Shown one piece after another: positions 35,497 to 45,389 of a DNA stretch of 64,000 bases. Source of the stretch: Caldifarciminota bacterium. GTDB taxonomy: Bacteria; Hydrothermota; Tepidihabitantia; SM23-42. A program made the position numbers and the translations under genes. The DNA lies in NCBI GenBank assembly GCA_027026255.1, contig JALVOT010000009.1, forward strand, positions 89,833 to 153,832, read 5' to 3'. The notes below the pieces were generated by a model. That model saw only the letters and a list, made by a program, of their open reading frames with translations, was not told where the DNA came from and ran no database searches. How positions within the stretch are numbered: the first letter of the stretch is position 1; every line of letters begins with the position of its first letter.

Positions 35497-36240
35497 TTAT
35501 GTTTTTGGATTTATGGTGAGTCTTACTTTATTAATTTTTCTTCGGGTTGCTTCTAAAATTTTGAATTTTAAATTTTCGTAGGTGATTTCTTCACCCACCT
35601 CAGGAATACGGTCGGCATATTTTTGAATAAGTCCACCGATTGTCGAGACATCTTTTTCGTCAATATTTATATTCAACATTTCTGCAAAGTCGTCGAGTTC
35701 CATCTTGGTATTCAAGATATACTCATTTGGAGAAATCTTTTCAATCAAAGGTTTTTTTCGCAGGTCAAATTCGTCTTCGATCTCACCGACAATTTCCTCA
35801 AGTATATCTTCGATGGTGATAATTCCTGATACCCCGCCAAATTCATCGATTACCACAGCAAGAGAGAGTCTCATCTTTTGCAGTTCTAAAAAGACATCAA
35901 GGGCCGGTCGATCTTCATAGACAAAATGGGGTAGTCTTACAAATTCAACAACCGGATAGTCTTTATATTCATTCCAGAAAAGAATAATATCTTTTATATA
36001 GAGGATGCCCACAATCTGGTCTAAGTTTTTAAAATAGACCGGATAGCGCGAGTAATGATATTTTTTATAAACATTCAGGGCCTGGCTGATTTTTGTGTTA
36101 TAGGAAAAAGCGGTTACTTCATTTTTGGGCACCATAATCTTATCAAGGGCTTTTTCTCTGATTTCCAGAATGCCGGCAATCATCTTCTGCTCTCGTTTGT
36201 CGATTTTACCGAGATCCAGAAGACCCTTTTTTAACTTCAA
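35497..36240 (-). CDS. CBS-pair/CorC-domain protein without membrane domain
   Basis: 247 residues. A helical N-terminus (KREQKMIAGILEIREKAL) leads into a CBS pair (KIMVPKNEVTAFSYNTKI; LAVVIDEFGGVSGIITIEDI) and a CorC/HlyC C-terminal domain from about 165 (YILNTKMELDDFAEMLNI). Full-length relatives carry a DUF21 membrane domain in front; this one lacks it, like CorC/YbeX. In E. coli CorC is linked to Mg/Co efflux and to ribosome maturation. Its place in a ribosomal-protein operon fits the second link. Confidence 0.88.
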   Translation of the reverse strand: MKLKKGLLDLGKIDKREQKMIAGILEIREKALDKIMVPKNEVTAFSYNTKISQALNVYKKYHYSRYPVYFKNLDQIVGILYIKDIILFWNEYKDYPVVEFVRLPHFVYEDRPALDVFLELQKMRLSLAVVIDEFGGVSGIITIEDILEEIVGEIEDEFDLRKKPLIEKISPNEYILNTKMELDDFAEMLNINIDEKDVSTIGGLIQKYADRIPEVGEEITYENLKFKILEATRRKINKVRLTINPKT

Positions 36241-36257
36241 TTTATGCTGAAATAATT

Positions 36258-36740
36258 CTATTTATTGAATTCTGTTTCGCCAAATTTTTCCGGTTTTGTG
36301 TTTCTCAGGCGCTGTTTTAATACATCAACCGCCTTATCACCTTTGAGCACTATGCCGTTCTGTTCCATAATTGTATCCTTAACCCAGATACTGCTATTTG
36401 TGCGCAGGGCAAGGGCAATTGAATCAGAAGGTCGGGCATCGATTGCAAAAATTTTTCCGTCCGCCTCAATATAGATTTTTGCAAAGTATGTATCATCTTT
36501 CAAATCAACAATTCCAATCTTTGTAACCTTCGCCTTAAATGTATCAAGGATGATTTTCATCAGATCATGGGTCAGGGGGCGTTTCGGTTTCACCCCTTCC
36601 AAAGAGATTGCAATATTCCAGGCCTGTCCTTCGTCAATCCATATGGGTAGGGTCCGCTGGCCGTGCTTTTCTTTCAGTAGAACTACATAACTATGCCATT
36701 GCTGATCCTCAACAACCGCATTGACGATTACTTCTAAAAT
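36258..36740 (-). CDS. Bifunctional nuclease (BFN/DUF151) family protein, apparent ATT start
   Basis: The family core (RTLPIWIDEGQAWNIAISLEG, PLTHDLMKIIL, DARPSDSIALALR) runs without interruption from 36738 to 36258. The only ATG/GTG/TTG that could start it is a TTG at 36602, which would discard the conserved LPIWI strand. An ATT at 36740 lies two bases after the rplI stop and follows AAGGGAG by five bases, ideal for initiation. It gives 160 residues, the usual family length. I therefore call ATT the start. BFN proteins are described as nucleases in plants; their bacterial role is unclear. The gene sits between rplI and the CBS protein. Confidence 0.82.
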   Translation of the reverse strand: MLEVIVNAVVEDQQWHSYVVLLKEKHGQRTLPIWIDEGQAWNIAISLEGVKPKRPLTHDLMKIILDTFKAKVTKIGIVDLKDDTYFAKIYIEADGKIFAIDARPSDSIALALRTNSSIWVKDTIMEQNGIVLKGDKAVDVLKQRLRNTKPEKFGETEFNK

Positions 36741-36741
36741 A

Positions 36742-37191
36742 TTAACTCCCTTCTTTTTCCAGAATAAACCTGAATTTTGAACTAACCTTTTGAGGGAGAT
36801 TTACTACAATCTCATATGTCCCCGGTTGTTTGATGGGTTCTTCAAGGAGAATATTTTTTTTGTCAATCAAAATCCCCTCTTTTTTCAATAATTCAGCAAG
36901 GGTTTGTGAAGTGATACTGCCGAATGTTTTACCTTCAATATCTGATTTAATTGTGCTTTTTATCGTAAGATTATTAATCTGTTCGGCAATATCCATACTC
37001 TTTCTTCTTATGCGCTGAATATGCTGGGAAAATCTTTCTTCATTTTTCTTAAGTCCTCTAAGGTTACCACGGGTTGCGGGAATCGCAAGTTTTTTTGGAA
37101 AGAGATAGTTCCGTGCATAACCATCTTTGACTTCGACAACATCAAATGGTTTGCCCAGTCCGGGCACTGATTTTAAGAGGATAATCTTCAT
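36742..37191 (-). CDS. rplI: 50S ribosomal protein bL9
   Basis: 149 residues with the bL9 N-terminal motif ([36 protein letters not shown]). A long connecting helix and the C-terminal RNA-binding domain follow (LLEEPIKQPGTYEIVVNLPQ). The start overlaps the rpsR stop by one base. Confidence 0.97.
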   Translation of the reverse strand: MKIILLKSVPGLGKPFDVVEVKDGYARNYLFPKKLAIPATRGNLRGLKKNEERFSQHIQRIRRKSMDIAEQINNLTIKSTIKSDIEGKTFGSITSQTLAELLKKEGILIDKKNILLEEPIKQPGTYEIVVNLPQKVSSKFRFILEKEGS

Positions 37192-37394
37192 TATTTAATT
37201 TCGTATGGTAACAGGGCAATTTCCCGGGCGCGCTTTATCGCCTGGGCAAGTTTGCGTTGATGCCAGGAACAAAGGCCGGTTATACGCGCGCTGAGAATTT
37301 TACCCCGTTCATTTATAAATCCTTTGAGCAAGGATGTATCTTTATAATCTATTTTATCAATTCGGTTTTTGCAAAATCGGCATCTTTTTCTCAT
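37191..37394 (-). CDS. rpsR: 30S ribosomal protein bS18 (zinc-binding form)
   Basis: 67 residues. The [20 protein letters not shown] and [20 protein letters not shown] segments are characteristic. CRFC near the N-terminus together with GLCSWH supplies the ligand set of the zinc-containing S18 variant. It lies 12 bases after ssb. Confidence 0.97.
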   Translation of the reverse strand: MRKRCRFCKNRIDKIDYKDTSLLKGFINERGKILSARITGLCSWHQRKLAQAIKRAREIALLPYEIK

Positions 37395-37406
37395 TTATTT
37401 CTCCTT

Positions 37407-37841
37407 TTAAAACGGGGTGTCGATGTCAATCTCTTCTTTGACTTCTTCAACTTCAGCTACTGGTTCAGCCGGTGCCGGTGTCGGTGCAGTTTCGATTGTA
37501 TCAAGAAATTGGATACGGCGCGCGACGATTTCAATAGAGGAACGTTTGTCACCCTGATTCGTTTCCCATTGATTGGAACGGAGTCTTCCTTCTAACAATA
37601 TTGCGCTTCCCTTTTTCAGATACTCATTTGCCAGTTCTGCCTGTCTACGCCAGGCAACTACATTTATAAAGAGCGTTTCTTCCTGAGTTTCGCCAGTTTC
37701 TTTATTCTTATAGCGCCGGGTTGTGGCGATCCTGAACCTACAGACTGGTGCGCCTTTCTGTGTATATCTTAATTCGGGATCAGCCACCAATCTACCGATA
37801 AGCTGAACTGAGTTCAGATAGCCTAAGCGGAGTTTGCTCAT
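37407..37841 (-). CDS. ssb: Single-stranded DNA-binding protein
   Basis: 144 residues. An OB fold (NSVQLIGRLVADPELRYTQKG, LEGRLRSNQWETNQGDKRSS), a proline/glutamate-rich linker and the acidic tip ending DIDTPF, which recruits repair partners. It starts on the last base of the rpsF stop, in the classical rpsF-ssb-rpsR order. Confidence 0.97.
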   Translation of the reverse strand: MSKLRLGYLNSVQLIGRLVADPELRYTQKGAPVCRFRIATTRRYKNKETGETQEETLFINVVAWRRQAELANEYLKKGSAILLEGRLRSNQWETNQGDKRSSIEIVARRIQFLDTIETAPTPAPAEPVAEVEEVKEEIDIDTPF

Positions 37842-38128
37842 TATTTCTCCTTCAAAAAGATAATGAATCTAAGAATCTTATCACTATGTTTTAATCCAGT
37901 CTTGATTTTGGTAATACCGGATGGTTGAGCCGCAAAGTTATAATTGACATAGTAACCCTCGTTCTGTTTTTTTATCGGGTAGGCAAGCGTCTTTTTACCT
38001 AAATTTTTATAATTGACCTTGCCCTTACCTTCCCGGGTAATGAGTTCCTCGACATTTTTTATTTCTTTTTCAAGTTTTTCTTCATCCAGTTTGGGATGGA
38101 AGATGAACATTGCCTCATAGTTTCTCAT
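37841..38128 (-). CDS. rpsF: 30S ribosomal protein bS6 (leaderless)
   Basis: 95 residues starting MRNYEAMFIFHPKLDEEKLE, the standard bS6 start. Candidate starts further upstream lie within or beyond the promoter and are rejected. The -10 box ends seven bases before this ATG and there is no Shine-Dalgarno, so the transcript is probably leaderless. First gene of the ribosomal operon. Confidence 0.96.
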   Translation of the reverse strand: MRNYEAMFIFHPKLDEEKLEKEIKNVEELITREGKGKVNYKNLGKKTLAYPIKKQNEGYYVNYNFAAQPSGITKIKTGLKHSDKILRFIIFLKEK

Positions 38129-38135
38129 AGTTTGA

Positions 38136-38163
38136 ATTATATATATTATTTTTGTAAAGTCAA
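38136..38163 (-). promoter_or_regulatory. Promoter of the rpsF-ssb-rpsR-rplI operon (leaderless)
   Basis: Minus strand: TTGACT (38163-38158), 16-bp spacer, TATAAT (38141-38136), then seven bases to the rpsF ATG. Confidence 0.75.
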
Positions 38164-38232
38164 CTATAATTTTCACTGCTGCCGCACTTTTTTTACAGCG
38201 AAGCGTTTTCTCAGCGGCATCAAGTATCCTTC

Positions 38233-38260
38233 TTGACACTACCCGCCGGTTGATTATTAT
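38233..38260 (+). promoter_or_regulatory. Promoter of uvrA (leaderless)
   Basis: -35 TTGACA (38233-38238), 16-bp spacer, -10 TATTAT (38255-38260). The ATG at 38267 is six bases downstream. An ATG at 38261 touches the -10 and would not be in the transcript. I see no LexA-like box. Confidence 0.7.
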
Positions 38261-38266
38261 ATGGTG

Positions 38267-41089
38267 ATGAAAGACGGTATTATGATTAAGGGTGCCCGGG
38301 TGCATAATCTCAAGAATATAGATATTTTTATTCCCAGAAACAAATTTGTCGTTATTACGGGAATATCCGGTTCCGGGAAATCATCTCTGGCGTTTGACAC
38401 ACTCTATGCAGAAGGCAAGCGCCGTTATGTGGAGTCGTTATCCGCCTATGCCCGGCAGTTTCTTGGAATGATGGATAAACCTGATGTTGATGAAATAACC
38501 GGGCTCTCTCCGGCAATTGCCATTCAGCAGAGGAGCTCGGCGCGCAATCCCCGTTCGACCGTGGGTACGGTAACCGAAATTTATGACTATTTGCGCGTGC
38601 TATTTGCCCGTATCGGTGTTCCTTATTGTTATCGTTGCGGCCGACTTATTGAATCTCAGACAACCGACCAGATTGTTGATAGGATTTTAAATCTCCCTGA
38701 AGGTTCGAAAATAGTTGTGCTTGCACCTTTAGTGCGTGGTCGTAAAGGAGAATATAAGGATTTTTTGAACCGTCTGAAAAGGCGGGGTTATGTCCGGGTC
38801 AGGGTTGATGGAAAGATTTATGATATTGAGAAGGTGCCGGAACTTGCCCGATATAAAAAGCATAATATTGAAATTGTGATTGACCGGTTGATTCTAAAGG
38901 CACGCATCCGTAAAAGGCTTGCCGATTCAGTTGAACTTGGATTGAAAGAGGGAGAGGGTATTGTGACGATTCTTATCGATGAACAGAAGGAAAAGACCTT
39001 CAGCCAGAAACTTGCCTGTGTTCACTGCGGCATCAGTTATCCTGAAATATCACCCCGGATGTTCAGTTTCAATTCACCCTATGGCGCGTGTCCACATTGT
39101 GATGGACTGGGCATAAAGATGGAGATTGATTCAGAAAAGGTTGTTTCCAATCCTCAGGTTTCAATCCTCGATGGTGCAATCGACCCTTACGGCTATCCAG
39201 GAAACTGGCGCACTGCATTACTTAAGGCTCTGGCAAAGAAATTAAAATTTGACTTAAAAACACCATTTTATAAGTTACCCAGGAGCATAAAAGAGAAGAT
39301 TTTATATGGTGAAGATATTCCAATTACTGTAGAATATCGAAGAAAGGACGGAACCGGTCGGGGCAGATTCGAGGAATTTTTTGAGGGCGTTATTCCTGAA
39401 TTGATGAGACGTTATCGTCAAACAAAATCCCAGGCAGTGCGTCAGGAGATTGAGGATTATATGACATTCAGCCTTTGTCCCCGATGTAATGGGGCACGAT
39501 TGAAACCGGAAAGTCTGGCAATAAAGATCGGTTTGAAGAATATCGCGGAATTGACTGCAGTGTCGGTTAAGAATGCGTTAAAATATTTTGAAAATCTTCA
39601 ATTATCAGAAAAGGATTTGCGGATCGGCGGTGAATTGATTAAAGAGATTAAGCGTCGGCTGAGGTTCCTCGATGCGGTTGGGCTTGATTATCTCACCCTG
39701 AATCGCACCACGGAAACCCTGGCCGGGGGCGAGGAACAGAGGGTTAGACTTGCCACCCAGATAGGTTCCGGTCTGGTTGGTGTTTTATATATCCTTGATG
39801 AGCCTTCTATCGGTCTGCATTTGAGGGATAATAAAAGGTTATTGAAAACCCTTAAGGAGTTGCGCGACTTAGGCAATACGGTGGTCGTGGTTGAGCATGA
39901 TGCCGAGACGATTCACAACGCCGATTATGTGATTGACCTTGGACCCGGGGCGGGTGATGCCGGAGGTTATGTTGTCGCAACCGGTACCCCCAAGGAGATA
40001 GCAAAGAATAGAAAATCTATTACCGGGGCGTATATATCCGGGCTGAAAAAGATTAAAATTCCTGAAATGAGAAGGCAGCCGACCGGCAGGAGGTTAATTA
40101 TAAAGGGTGCAGAGGCAAATAATTTGAAATCGATTGATGTAAAAATCCCATTGGGCCTGTTTGTTGTCGTAACCGGGGTGAGCGGTTCGGGAAAATCGAC
40201 CCTGATTGTAGATACACTTTATCGTGCCCTGGCCCAGAGGTTTCATCATTCAAGATATCCACCGGGCGCACACAAGGCAATTATCGGGGCTGACTATATT
40301 GATAAAGTGGTGAATATTGACCAGTCTCCAATCGGCCGCACTCCCAGGTCAAATCCTGCGACCTATACCAGTGCCTGGACACCGATAAGGGAACTTTTTG
40401 CCCAGCTTCCTGAGTCAAGGATGCGTGGATATCGTCCGGGCAGATTCTCTTTTAATGTTCCGGGTGGAAGATGTGAACAGTGTGAGGGCGCAGGTATTTT
40501 ATGGATTGAGATGCATTTTTTGCCTGATGTCTATGTGACCTGTGATGCCTGTAATGGTAAGAGGTTTAATCGGGAGACCTTAGAGGTTAAATATAAGGGT
40601 AAGAATATCAGTGATATTCTTAATATGTCGGTTGAGGAGGCACTCCAATTTTTTCAGCATATACCGGTAATTAAAAGAAAACTGCAGTTGCTCAGTAATG
40701 TTGGGTTGGGATATATAAAACTGGGACAATCAGCAACCACACTTTCCGGCGGCGAGGCACAGCGGGTAAAACTTGCTAAGGAGCTTGCCAGGGTGGCAAC
40801 CGGCAGAACCCTTTATATCCTTGATGAACCCACCACGGGTTTACATTTTGAGGATGTGAAATTATTATTGAATGTGCTCAATCGTCTTGTTGACCGGGGT
40901 AATACGGTTATTGTAATTGAACATAATATGGAGGTGATAAAGGGTGCGGACTGGATTATTGATCTGGGACCAGAGGGTGGTGATGAAGGCGGTGAGGTTG
41001 TCTGTGCAGGTCGTCCCGAGGATATTATCAATGTAAAGAAATCCTATACCGGGAAATTTTTAAAGGCGATACTAAATACCAGACATTGA
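38267..41089 (+). CDS. uvrA: UvrA, excinuclease ABC subunit A
   Basis: 940 residues from ATG 38267 ([20 protein letters not shown]). Two ABC ATPase modules are present: Walker [20 protein letters not shown] and [15 protein letters not shown]; signatures [12 protein letters not shown] and [12 protein letters not shown]; Walker [13 protein letters not shown] and [12 protein letters not shown]. Zinc modules are CVHCGIS...CPHCDG, YRCGR...CPRCNG and the C-terminal CEQCEGAG...CDACNGKRF. UvrA recognises bulky DNA damage with UvrB. I start at 38267 because the promoter position predicts transcription beginning there. Confidence 0.97.
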   Translation: MKDGIMIKGARVHNLKNIDIFIPRNKFVVITGISGSGKSSLAFDTLYAEGKRRYVESLSAYARQFLGMMDKPDVDEITGLSPAIAIQQRSSARNPRSTVGTVTEIYDYLRVLFARIGVPYCYRCGRLIESQTTDQIVDRILNLPEGSKIVVLAPLVRGRKGEYKDFLNRLKRRGYVRVRVDGKIYDIEKVPELARYKKHNIEIVIDRLILKARIRKRLADSVELGLKEGEGIVTILIDEQKEKTFSQKLACVHCGISYPEISPRMFSFNSPYGACPHCDGLGIKMEIDSEKVVSNPQVSILDGAIDPYGYPGNWRTALLKALAKKLKFDLKTPFYKLPRSIKEKILYGEDIPITVEYRRKDGTGRGRFEEFFEGVIPELMRRYRQTKSQAVRQEIEDYMTFSLCPRCNGARLKPESLAIKIGLKNIAELTAVSVKNALKYFENLQLSEKDLRIGGELIKEIKRRLRFLDAVGLDYLTLNRTTETLAGGEEQRVRLATQIGSGLVGVLYILDEPSIGLHLRDNKRLLKTLKELRDLGNTVVVVEHDAETIHNADYVIDLGPGAGDAGGYVVATGTPKEIAKNRKSITGAYISGLKKIKIPEMRRQPTGRRLIIKGAEANNLKSIDVKIPLGLFVVVTGVSGSGKSTLIVDTLYRALAQRFHHSRYPPGAHKAIIGADYIDKVVNIDQSPIGRTPRSNPATYTSAWTPIRELFAQLPESRMRGYRPGRFSFNVPGGRCEQCEGAGILWIEMHFLPDVYVTCDACNGKRFNRETLEVKYKGKNISDILNMSVEEALQFFQHIPVIKRKLQLLSNVGLGYIKLGQSATTLSGGEAQRVKLAKELARVATGRTLYILDEPTTGLHFEDVKLLLNVLNRLVDRGNTVIVIEHNMEVIKGADWIIDLGPEGGDEGGEVVCAGRPEDIINVKKSYTGKFLKAILNTRH

Positions 41090-41246
41090 TTTTTCAATCT
41101 TATGGTTCGCCGGCGACGAAAAGATAATTATTTTTTTGATGTCAACGGAAGTCAGGTCTAATTCCTTTTCACTTTTTGACGGCTCGGGAAGTGAAGGTGC
41201 GGGTGTCCAACAGCAGGGACGGTATTGTTATCGATGTCTTTATCGG
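41090..41246. other. Intergenic region before tRNA-Asp
   Basis: About 155 bases with no coding frame or clear structure. Confidence 0.5.
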
Positions 41247-41274
41247 TTGACATTTTTTAAAATATAACTATAAT
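41247..41274 (+). promoter_or_regulatory. Promoter of tRNA-Asp
   Basis: -35 TTGACA (41247-41252), 16-bp spacer, -10 TATAAT (41269-41274), nine bases before the tRNA. Confidence 0.75.
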
Positions 41275-41283
41275 TGAAACTAC

Positions 41284-41358
41284 GGGGTCGTAGTTCAGTT
41301 TGGTTAGAACGCCTGCCTGTCACGCAGGAGGTCGCGAGTTCAAGTCTCGTCGGCCCCG
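41284..41358 (+). tRNA. tRNA-Asp (anticodon GTC)
   Basis: A 75-base cloverleaf. The acceptor GGGGTCG pairs with CGGCCCC (one G-T pair), the discriminator base is G, the D arm is TAGTTCAGTTTGGTTAGAA, the anticodon stem-loop CCTGCCTGTCACGCAGG contains GTC at 41319-41321, and the T loop is GTTCAAGTC. CCA is not encoded, unlike the tRNA-Leu in this window. A T-run follows directly. Confidence 0.97.
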
Positions 41359-41452
41359 TTTTTTTATTCCCTCCCGGAGGATTCAAAGAACACCCATCTT
41401 TTCCTGTCCTGGAAACTAAAAAGTAGAGGTTTCTTTTTTTTTCTGTTTTTTC

Positions 41453-41481
41453 TTGACATTATGTTTTTACAGATATATAAT
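41453..41481 (+). promoter_or_regulatory. Promoter of the transglutaminase-like gene pair
   Basis: -35 TTGACA (41453-41458), 17-bp spacer, -10 TATAAT (41476-41481). The leader is about 110 bases. AAGGAGG precedes the ATG at 41597. Confidence 0.65.
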
Positions 41482-41596
41482 AAATTCAGATATAGAAACG
41501 GTTGAATTCCGGATTGAAATCTGATGGGCGACTTTTTCTATTTTATTTCGTAATTTTTTATAGAAGACAAAGTGATTTTTTAAAGAAGGAGGTTTT

Positions 41597-43504
41597 ATGA
41601 AGAAACTTTTGATGCTTGGCGGGCTGCTGCTTCTCACCTGCACTGCAGGGTTGAGATATCCTCTGGTTCTTGATGAGGTAGCAGGTAATGATAAGTATAG
41701 CAAGGCGAATGCCCTGATTGTTTTCGATTCTACAAACATTGAACTGCATCGAGACGGCACAAATCACATAAGGTATCATAAATTGGTTCAGGTATTCAAT
41801 TCACTCGGCAGAAAGGATTTTGGCGAGGTGACATTCAGTTATATTACCATTTATGATACGATTAAGGTTTTGTATGCAGCGGTAATAACACCGGCAAGGA
41901 AGGTGATAAGGGTTCCTGAGGATAATATTACTGATATGCCGATGCCCGCCTGGGAGGGTTCAAAATTTTATATTCCCAACTTGAGAATTGTGAAGATCGT
42001 ATTTCCAGAACTTATGGACGGTGGTGCAATTGAATATGTGGTGGAATCGATAAATCATAACCCACCCTTTGATTCCACATTTGATTGGTGGGAACTTTTT
42101 GAGACGACCGAACCGATAAGGGAAAAGGTTCTTAGATTATCCCTTCCTTTTGATATGCCCTTGAAATATCGGGTTGAGAATGGCGAGATTAGCCATACCG
42201 ATACCATTATAAAGAATAGGAAGGTCCATACCTGGCAGAAAAATGATGTGGCGAAGGTGGTGATGGAACCTTCTATGCCGCCGCTGAGTACAGTTTTGAC
42301 CAAACTCTTATTCACCTGTACCAATTTCTGGGAGGATTATTCACGCCGGTATTATCGAATGAGTGAACCGAAATTGATTCCTGATTCAGTTCTTATAGAT
42401 AAGACAGAAGATTTAGTCCAGAACGCCCGGACATTTGATGATACGGTGCGCGCCCTTTATGAGTATGTGAATAAAGAGGTGCGCTATGTTGAGACGAGAT
42501 TAATCGGTAAAAAGGGTGGTTATGAGCCCGCCCCGGTGAGTTTTACATTCAGAAACAAATATGGGGTGTGCCGGGATAAGGCGGCATTACTTGTTTCGAT
42601 GCTGAGAACTGCAGGAATCAAAAAGGCCTATATGGTGCTGACCAATCCCTTTATTGAAAAGATGGCAAAGGATATGCCTGTAGTATCACAATTCAATCAT
42701 GCCATTGTTGCGATTGAAACCGATACCGGCTATATCTATCTCGATCCCACCGTCGAGGGTTCAGTAGAATATCTTATGCCGTTTGAAGATGGTAAGGCGG
42801 TGCTTGTTGCAACAAAAAAAGGTGAGGATATCGCGCAGACACCGGTTAGACCACCGGAGGTTAATCTGGCGGATATTACTGCATCCGGAGAACTGACCCT
42901 TGATAAGACCCTGCATCAGACACTTTTAATTAAAGGCAGGGGTCTGATTGATTTACAACTGCGCCGGCTGGTACAGATGATGACCAGTGAACAGATAAAA
43001 CAGATTTTTTTGAAGGGGTTAAAAGAGCAGTATCCACAGGCGCGCATCGATTCCATTCAATCTTCCGAGCCGAAAAATTTTAGCAAACAGATGGAGATTA
43101 AGGTTTTTATAACCATTCCTGATTATGTCCTGAAAATTGGTAAGGAATGGCATCTAACATCAGGAAGAACTTCAAGTCTGTCTTTTGGTGCGCAGGGTAT
43201 ATGGAATCTTGAGGAGCGAAAATATCCGCTGTTTATGGGGATAAAGGTCGCTACCCGGGTCAGGTCAGTATTGAAGTATTCGAAGATGCTCAGGATTAAA
43301 TCATTACCCGAAGAATTCATCTATGATGATGATTCATTCCGGGCGCATATTCGCTATGCCGGTAAAAATGGAGTTATTGAAAACGAAACCGAGATTGTCT
43401 TTAAACAGGTACAGTATGATCCTGATAAATATCTTCAGGTAAAGAAATGTATAAAGAAGCTTGAAGAATATCAGGGTAAAGAGGTTGTTCTGGTGGAAAA
43501 ATAA
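41597..43504 (+). CDS. Secreted DUF3857/transglutaminase-like protein
   Basis: 635 residues. Signal peptide (MKKLLMLGGLLLLTCTAG, possibly lipid-modified at its Cys). A DUF3857 domain spans about 25-260 (LHRDGTNHIRYHKLVQVFNS). The transglutaminase core has Cys in NKYGVCRDKAALLVSML, His in SQFNHAIVAIE and Asp in YLDPTVEGS. A C-terminal beta-rich region follows. Such proteins are common in FCB bacteria and are thought to act on exported peptides or cell-envelope proteins. The triad is intact. A paralogue follows after nine bases. Confidence 0.85.
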   Translation: MKKLLMLGGLLLLTCTAGLRYPLVLDEVAGNDKYSKANALIVFDSTNIELHRDGTNHIRYHKLVQVFNSLGRKDFGEVTFSYITIYDTIKVLYAAVITPARKVIRVPEDNITDMPMPAWEGSKFYIPNLRIVKIVFPELMDGGAIEYVVESINHNPPFDSTFDWWELFETTEPIREKVLRLSLPFDMPLKYRVENGEISHTDTIIKNRKVHTWQKNDVAKVVMEPSMPPLSTVLTKLLFTCTNFWEDYSRRYYRMSEPKLIPDSVLIDKTEDLVQNARTFDDTVRALYEYVNKEVRYVETRLIGKKGGYEPAPVSFTFRNKYGVCRDKAALLVSMLRTAGIKKAYMVLTNPFIEKMAKDMPVVSQFNHAIVAIETDTGYIYLDPTVEGSVEYLMPFEDGKAVLVATKKGEDIAQTPVRPPEVNLADITASGELTLDKTLHQTLLIKGRGLIDLQLRRLVQMMTSEQIKQIFLKGLKEQYPQARIDSIQSSEPKNFSKQMEIKVFITIPDYVLKIGKEWHLTSGRTSSLSFGAQGIWNLEERKYPLFMGIKVATRVRSVLKYSKMLRIKSLPEEFIYDDDSFRAHIRYAGKNGVIENETEIVFKQVQYDPDKYLQVKKCIKKLEEYQGKEVVLVEK

Positions 43505-43513
43505 GGGGGCAGG

Positions 43514-45388
43514 ATGATGTTATTACTTTTTTTGATTTTGCAACTCCACTATAATTATAATCCGGCGGATTATCCGGACGCCGCCGGATTGATTATCGAT
43601 GACCGTGTGGAGCTTAAGGTCGATAAAGATTTCAAAAAAGAGCAGCACAGGATTTTTCGGGTCTATATCTTCAATACCCGGGGTCGAGAGCGATATGCGG
43701 ATTTTTTTGAGAAATATAATAGTAAACGGCAGAATCTAATCTTGTTGAAGACCCGGACTGTTCTTGAAAGTGGAAAGATTATTCAGCCGGAAAAAAAGGC
43801 GATTTCAGACCTGAGCACGGTCCAGGGATTTATTGCGCCTGCCTATAAACATTATCGAACCCGCTCGGTTTCGTATTCGGATGTTAATGCCGGTGTTTTA
43901 CTCGAGTATGAATCGAAAAAGACCGATAAATACAAGTCTTCAGATAAACATATTTCGGGTATTGTGGTATTTCAGAAGAAAGACCCGATTTTACATAAAG
44001 AGTATAGTTTACGAATACCTGCTAAGGTTAAGTTGCACCAGGCGAGTTTCGGTGGAGTTAAATTTAAAAAGATAGAGGACGGTGGTTTTGTTGATTGCTG
44101 CTGGTGGGTTGATTCGACCGCCCGGCTGAAGAGTGAGCCGGGTATGATACCTCTGGAAGAGTTTGCACCGCGTGTGGTCTTTACAAACTTTAAAGACTGG
44201 TCTGAAGTTGGGGGGTGGTTATGGAAGAAATTTGAAAAGGCGATTGTAGTATCAAAAGAGATGAAAAATAGTGTTGCTGAACTTAAGGGTAAGGAGCGAA
44301 TAAAAGTTATATCCAGTATCTATGGTGATGCGGTCAAAAACTGGCGTGATATTCCTCTGGGGGTTGATGATGTCGGTTATACACCTATGCGTGCGGATAA
44401 GGTGTATAAGAATCGTTACGGGAATCAGATTGATAAGTGTGCACTCCTGATTGCTCTACTCGGGGCGGCAGATATTGAGGCATATCCTGCTTATATCTCT
44501 TTTTCTGAATCAAAGGAAAAACTTCCCCTGCCTGATTATTTTAAGTCAGTCGTTGTTGCGGTTCCCTATGAAGGCAGGTTTATATATCTTGACCCGCGAT
44601 TTCCAGAAAGGGGTGGTGTATTATTTTCTCTGTATGGTATTCTCTTTAAAGAAAATAGTAATTTTCCATTAATGCCTGATATTGTTGCGCGTTATGCATT
44701 TATTGTGAAGCCGGATACTTTTCTGTTTTCTAAGGTTCCGGGTTATAAGTCAGATATTGCTGATCTCGATATGGATATTAATGTTACATCTGATCGTTCC
44801 ATTACCGGAACAGTTCGATCCCGGCTTACAGGTATTTGTGCAGTAATCGCGCGGAGTAAGTTGCGTCATAAAAAAGAGAAGGAGCAGATTATCGCAATGG
44901 AGAAATTGCTGGGTCAATTGAGCACCGGTGCTAAACTGAAGGATTTTGAGATTAAAGGACTTGATGATCCGGAAAGCGATGTAGAGATTTCCGTTCAGTT
45001 TGAATGTCTAAATTATCTGATTAAAGAAGGTGATAGGCTGAGGTTTGTTATTCCACCCCCACTCTTTACTTTTATTAATATCGGCTCGATATTTGGTATG
45101 GAAGAGCGGATATATCCATTTACGGTCTGGACATCCTATGGTATCCATTCAGTCCTGAATATCAATTTTCCGGAAAATCTTAAGGTTATCTACTTACCGC
45201 CGACAGTTTCGGTAGATAATCCTGCCGCCCGGGCGGATGTCAGATATAGGTCTGAGCCGGGGGTTGTGAAGATTGAGAAGAGGTTTGTCTTTAAGAAATC
45301 CGACTATCAACCGGATGAATTTTCAGAACTGCAGGATGTTTATAACCGATATCGCTCGATAGAACAGCAGTTGATTATCCTCGAGTAG
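43514..45388 (+). CDS. DUF3857/transglutaminase-like paralogue with lost active site
   Basis: 624 residues with the same domain order as the preceding protein: signal MMLLLFLILQLHYNYNPADY, a DUF3857-like half (YYNSKRQN-like beta region, RTRSVSYSDVNAGVLLEYES), then the transglutaminase fold. Where the neighbour has YGVCRDKAALL, this has YGNQIDKCALL. Where it has FNHAIVAIE, this has YFKSVVVAV. Both Cys and His of the triad are therefore replaced, although Asp (IYLDPRF) remains. It is probably a non-catalytic partner or binding protein. Tandem with the active paralogue and likely co-expressed. Confidence 0.8.
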   Translation: MMLLLFLILQLHYNYNPADYPDAAGLIIDDRVELKVDKDFKKEQHRIFRVYIFNTRGRERYADFFEKYNSKRQNLILLKTRTVLESGKIIQPEKKAISDLSTVQGFIAPAYKHYRTRSVSYSDVNAGVLLEYESKKTDKYKSSDKHISGIVVFQKKDPILHKEYSLRIPAKVKLHQASFGGVKFKKIEDGGFVDCCWWVDSTARLKSEPGMIPLEEFAPRVVFTNFKDWSEVGGWLWKKFEKAIVVSKEMKNSVAELKGKERIKVISSIYGDAVKNWRDIPLGVDDVGYTPMRADKVYKNRYGNQIDKCALLIALLGAADIEAYPAYISFSESKEKLPLPDYFKSVVVAVPYEGRFIYLDPRFPERGGVLFSLYGILFKENSNFPLMPDIVARYAFIVKPDTFLFSKVPGYKSDIADLDMDINVTSDRSITGTVRSRLTGICAVIARSKLRHKKEKEQIIAMEKLLGQLSTGAKLKDFEIKGLDDPESDVEISVQFECLNYLIKEGDRLRFVIPPPLFTFINIGSIFGMEERIYPFTVWTSYGIHSVLNINFPENLKVIYLPPTVSVDNPAARADVRYRSEPGVVKIEKRFVFKKSDYQPDEFSELQDVYNRYRSIEQQLIILE

Positions 45389-45389
45389 A

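Noticed and set aside
38129-38305. Longer start for rpsF and the divergent frame through the promoter region
   Set aside because: The standard bS6 start is at 38128, and the extension runs through both promoters.
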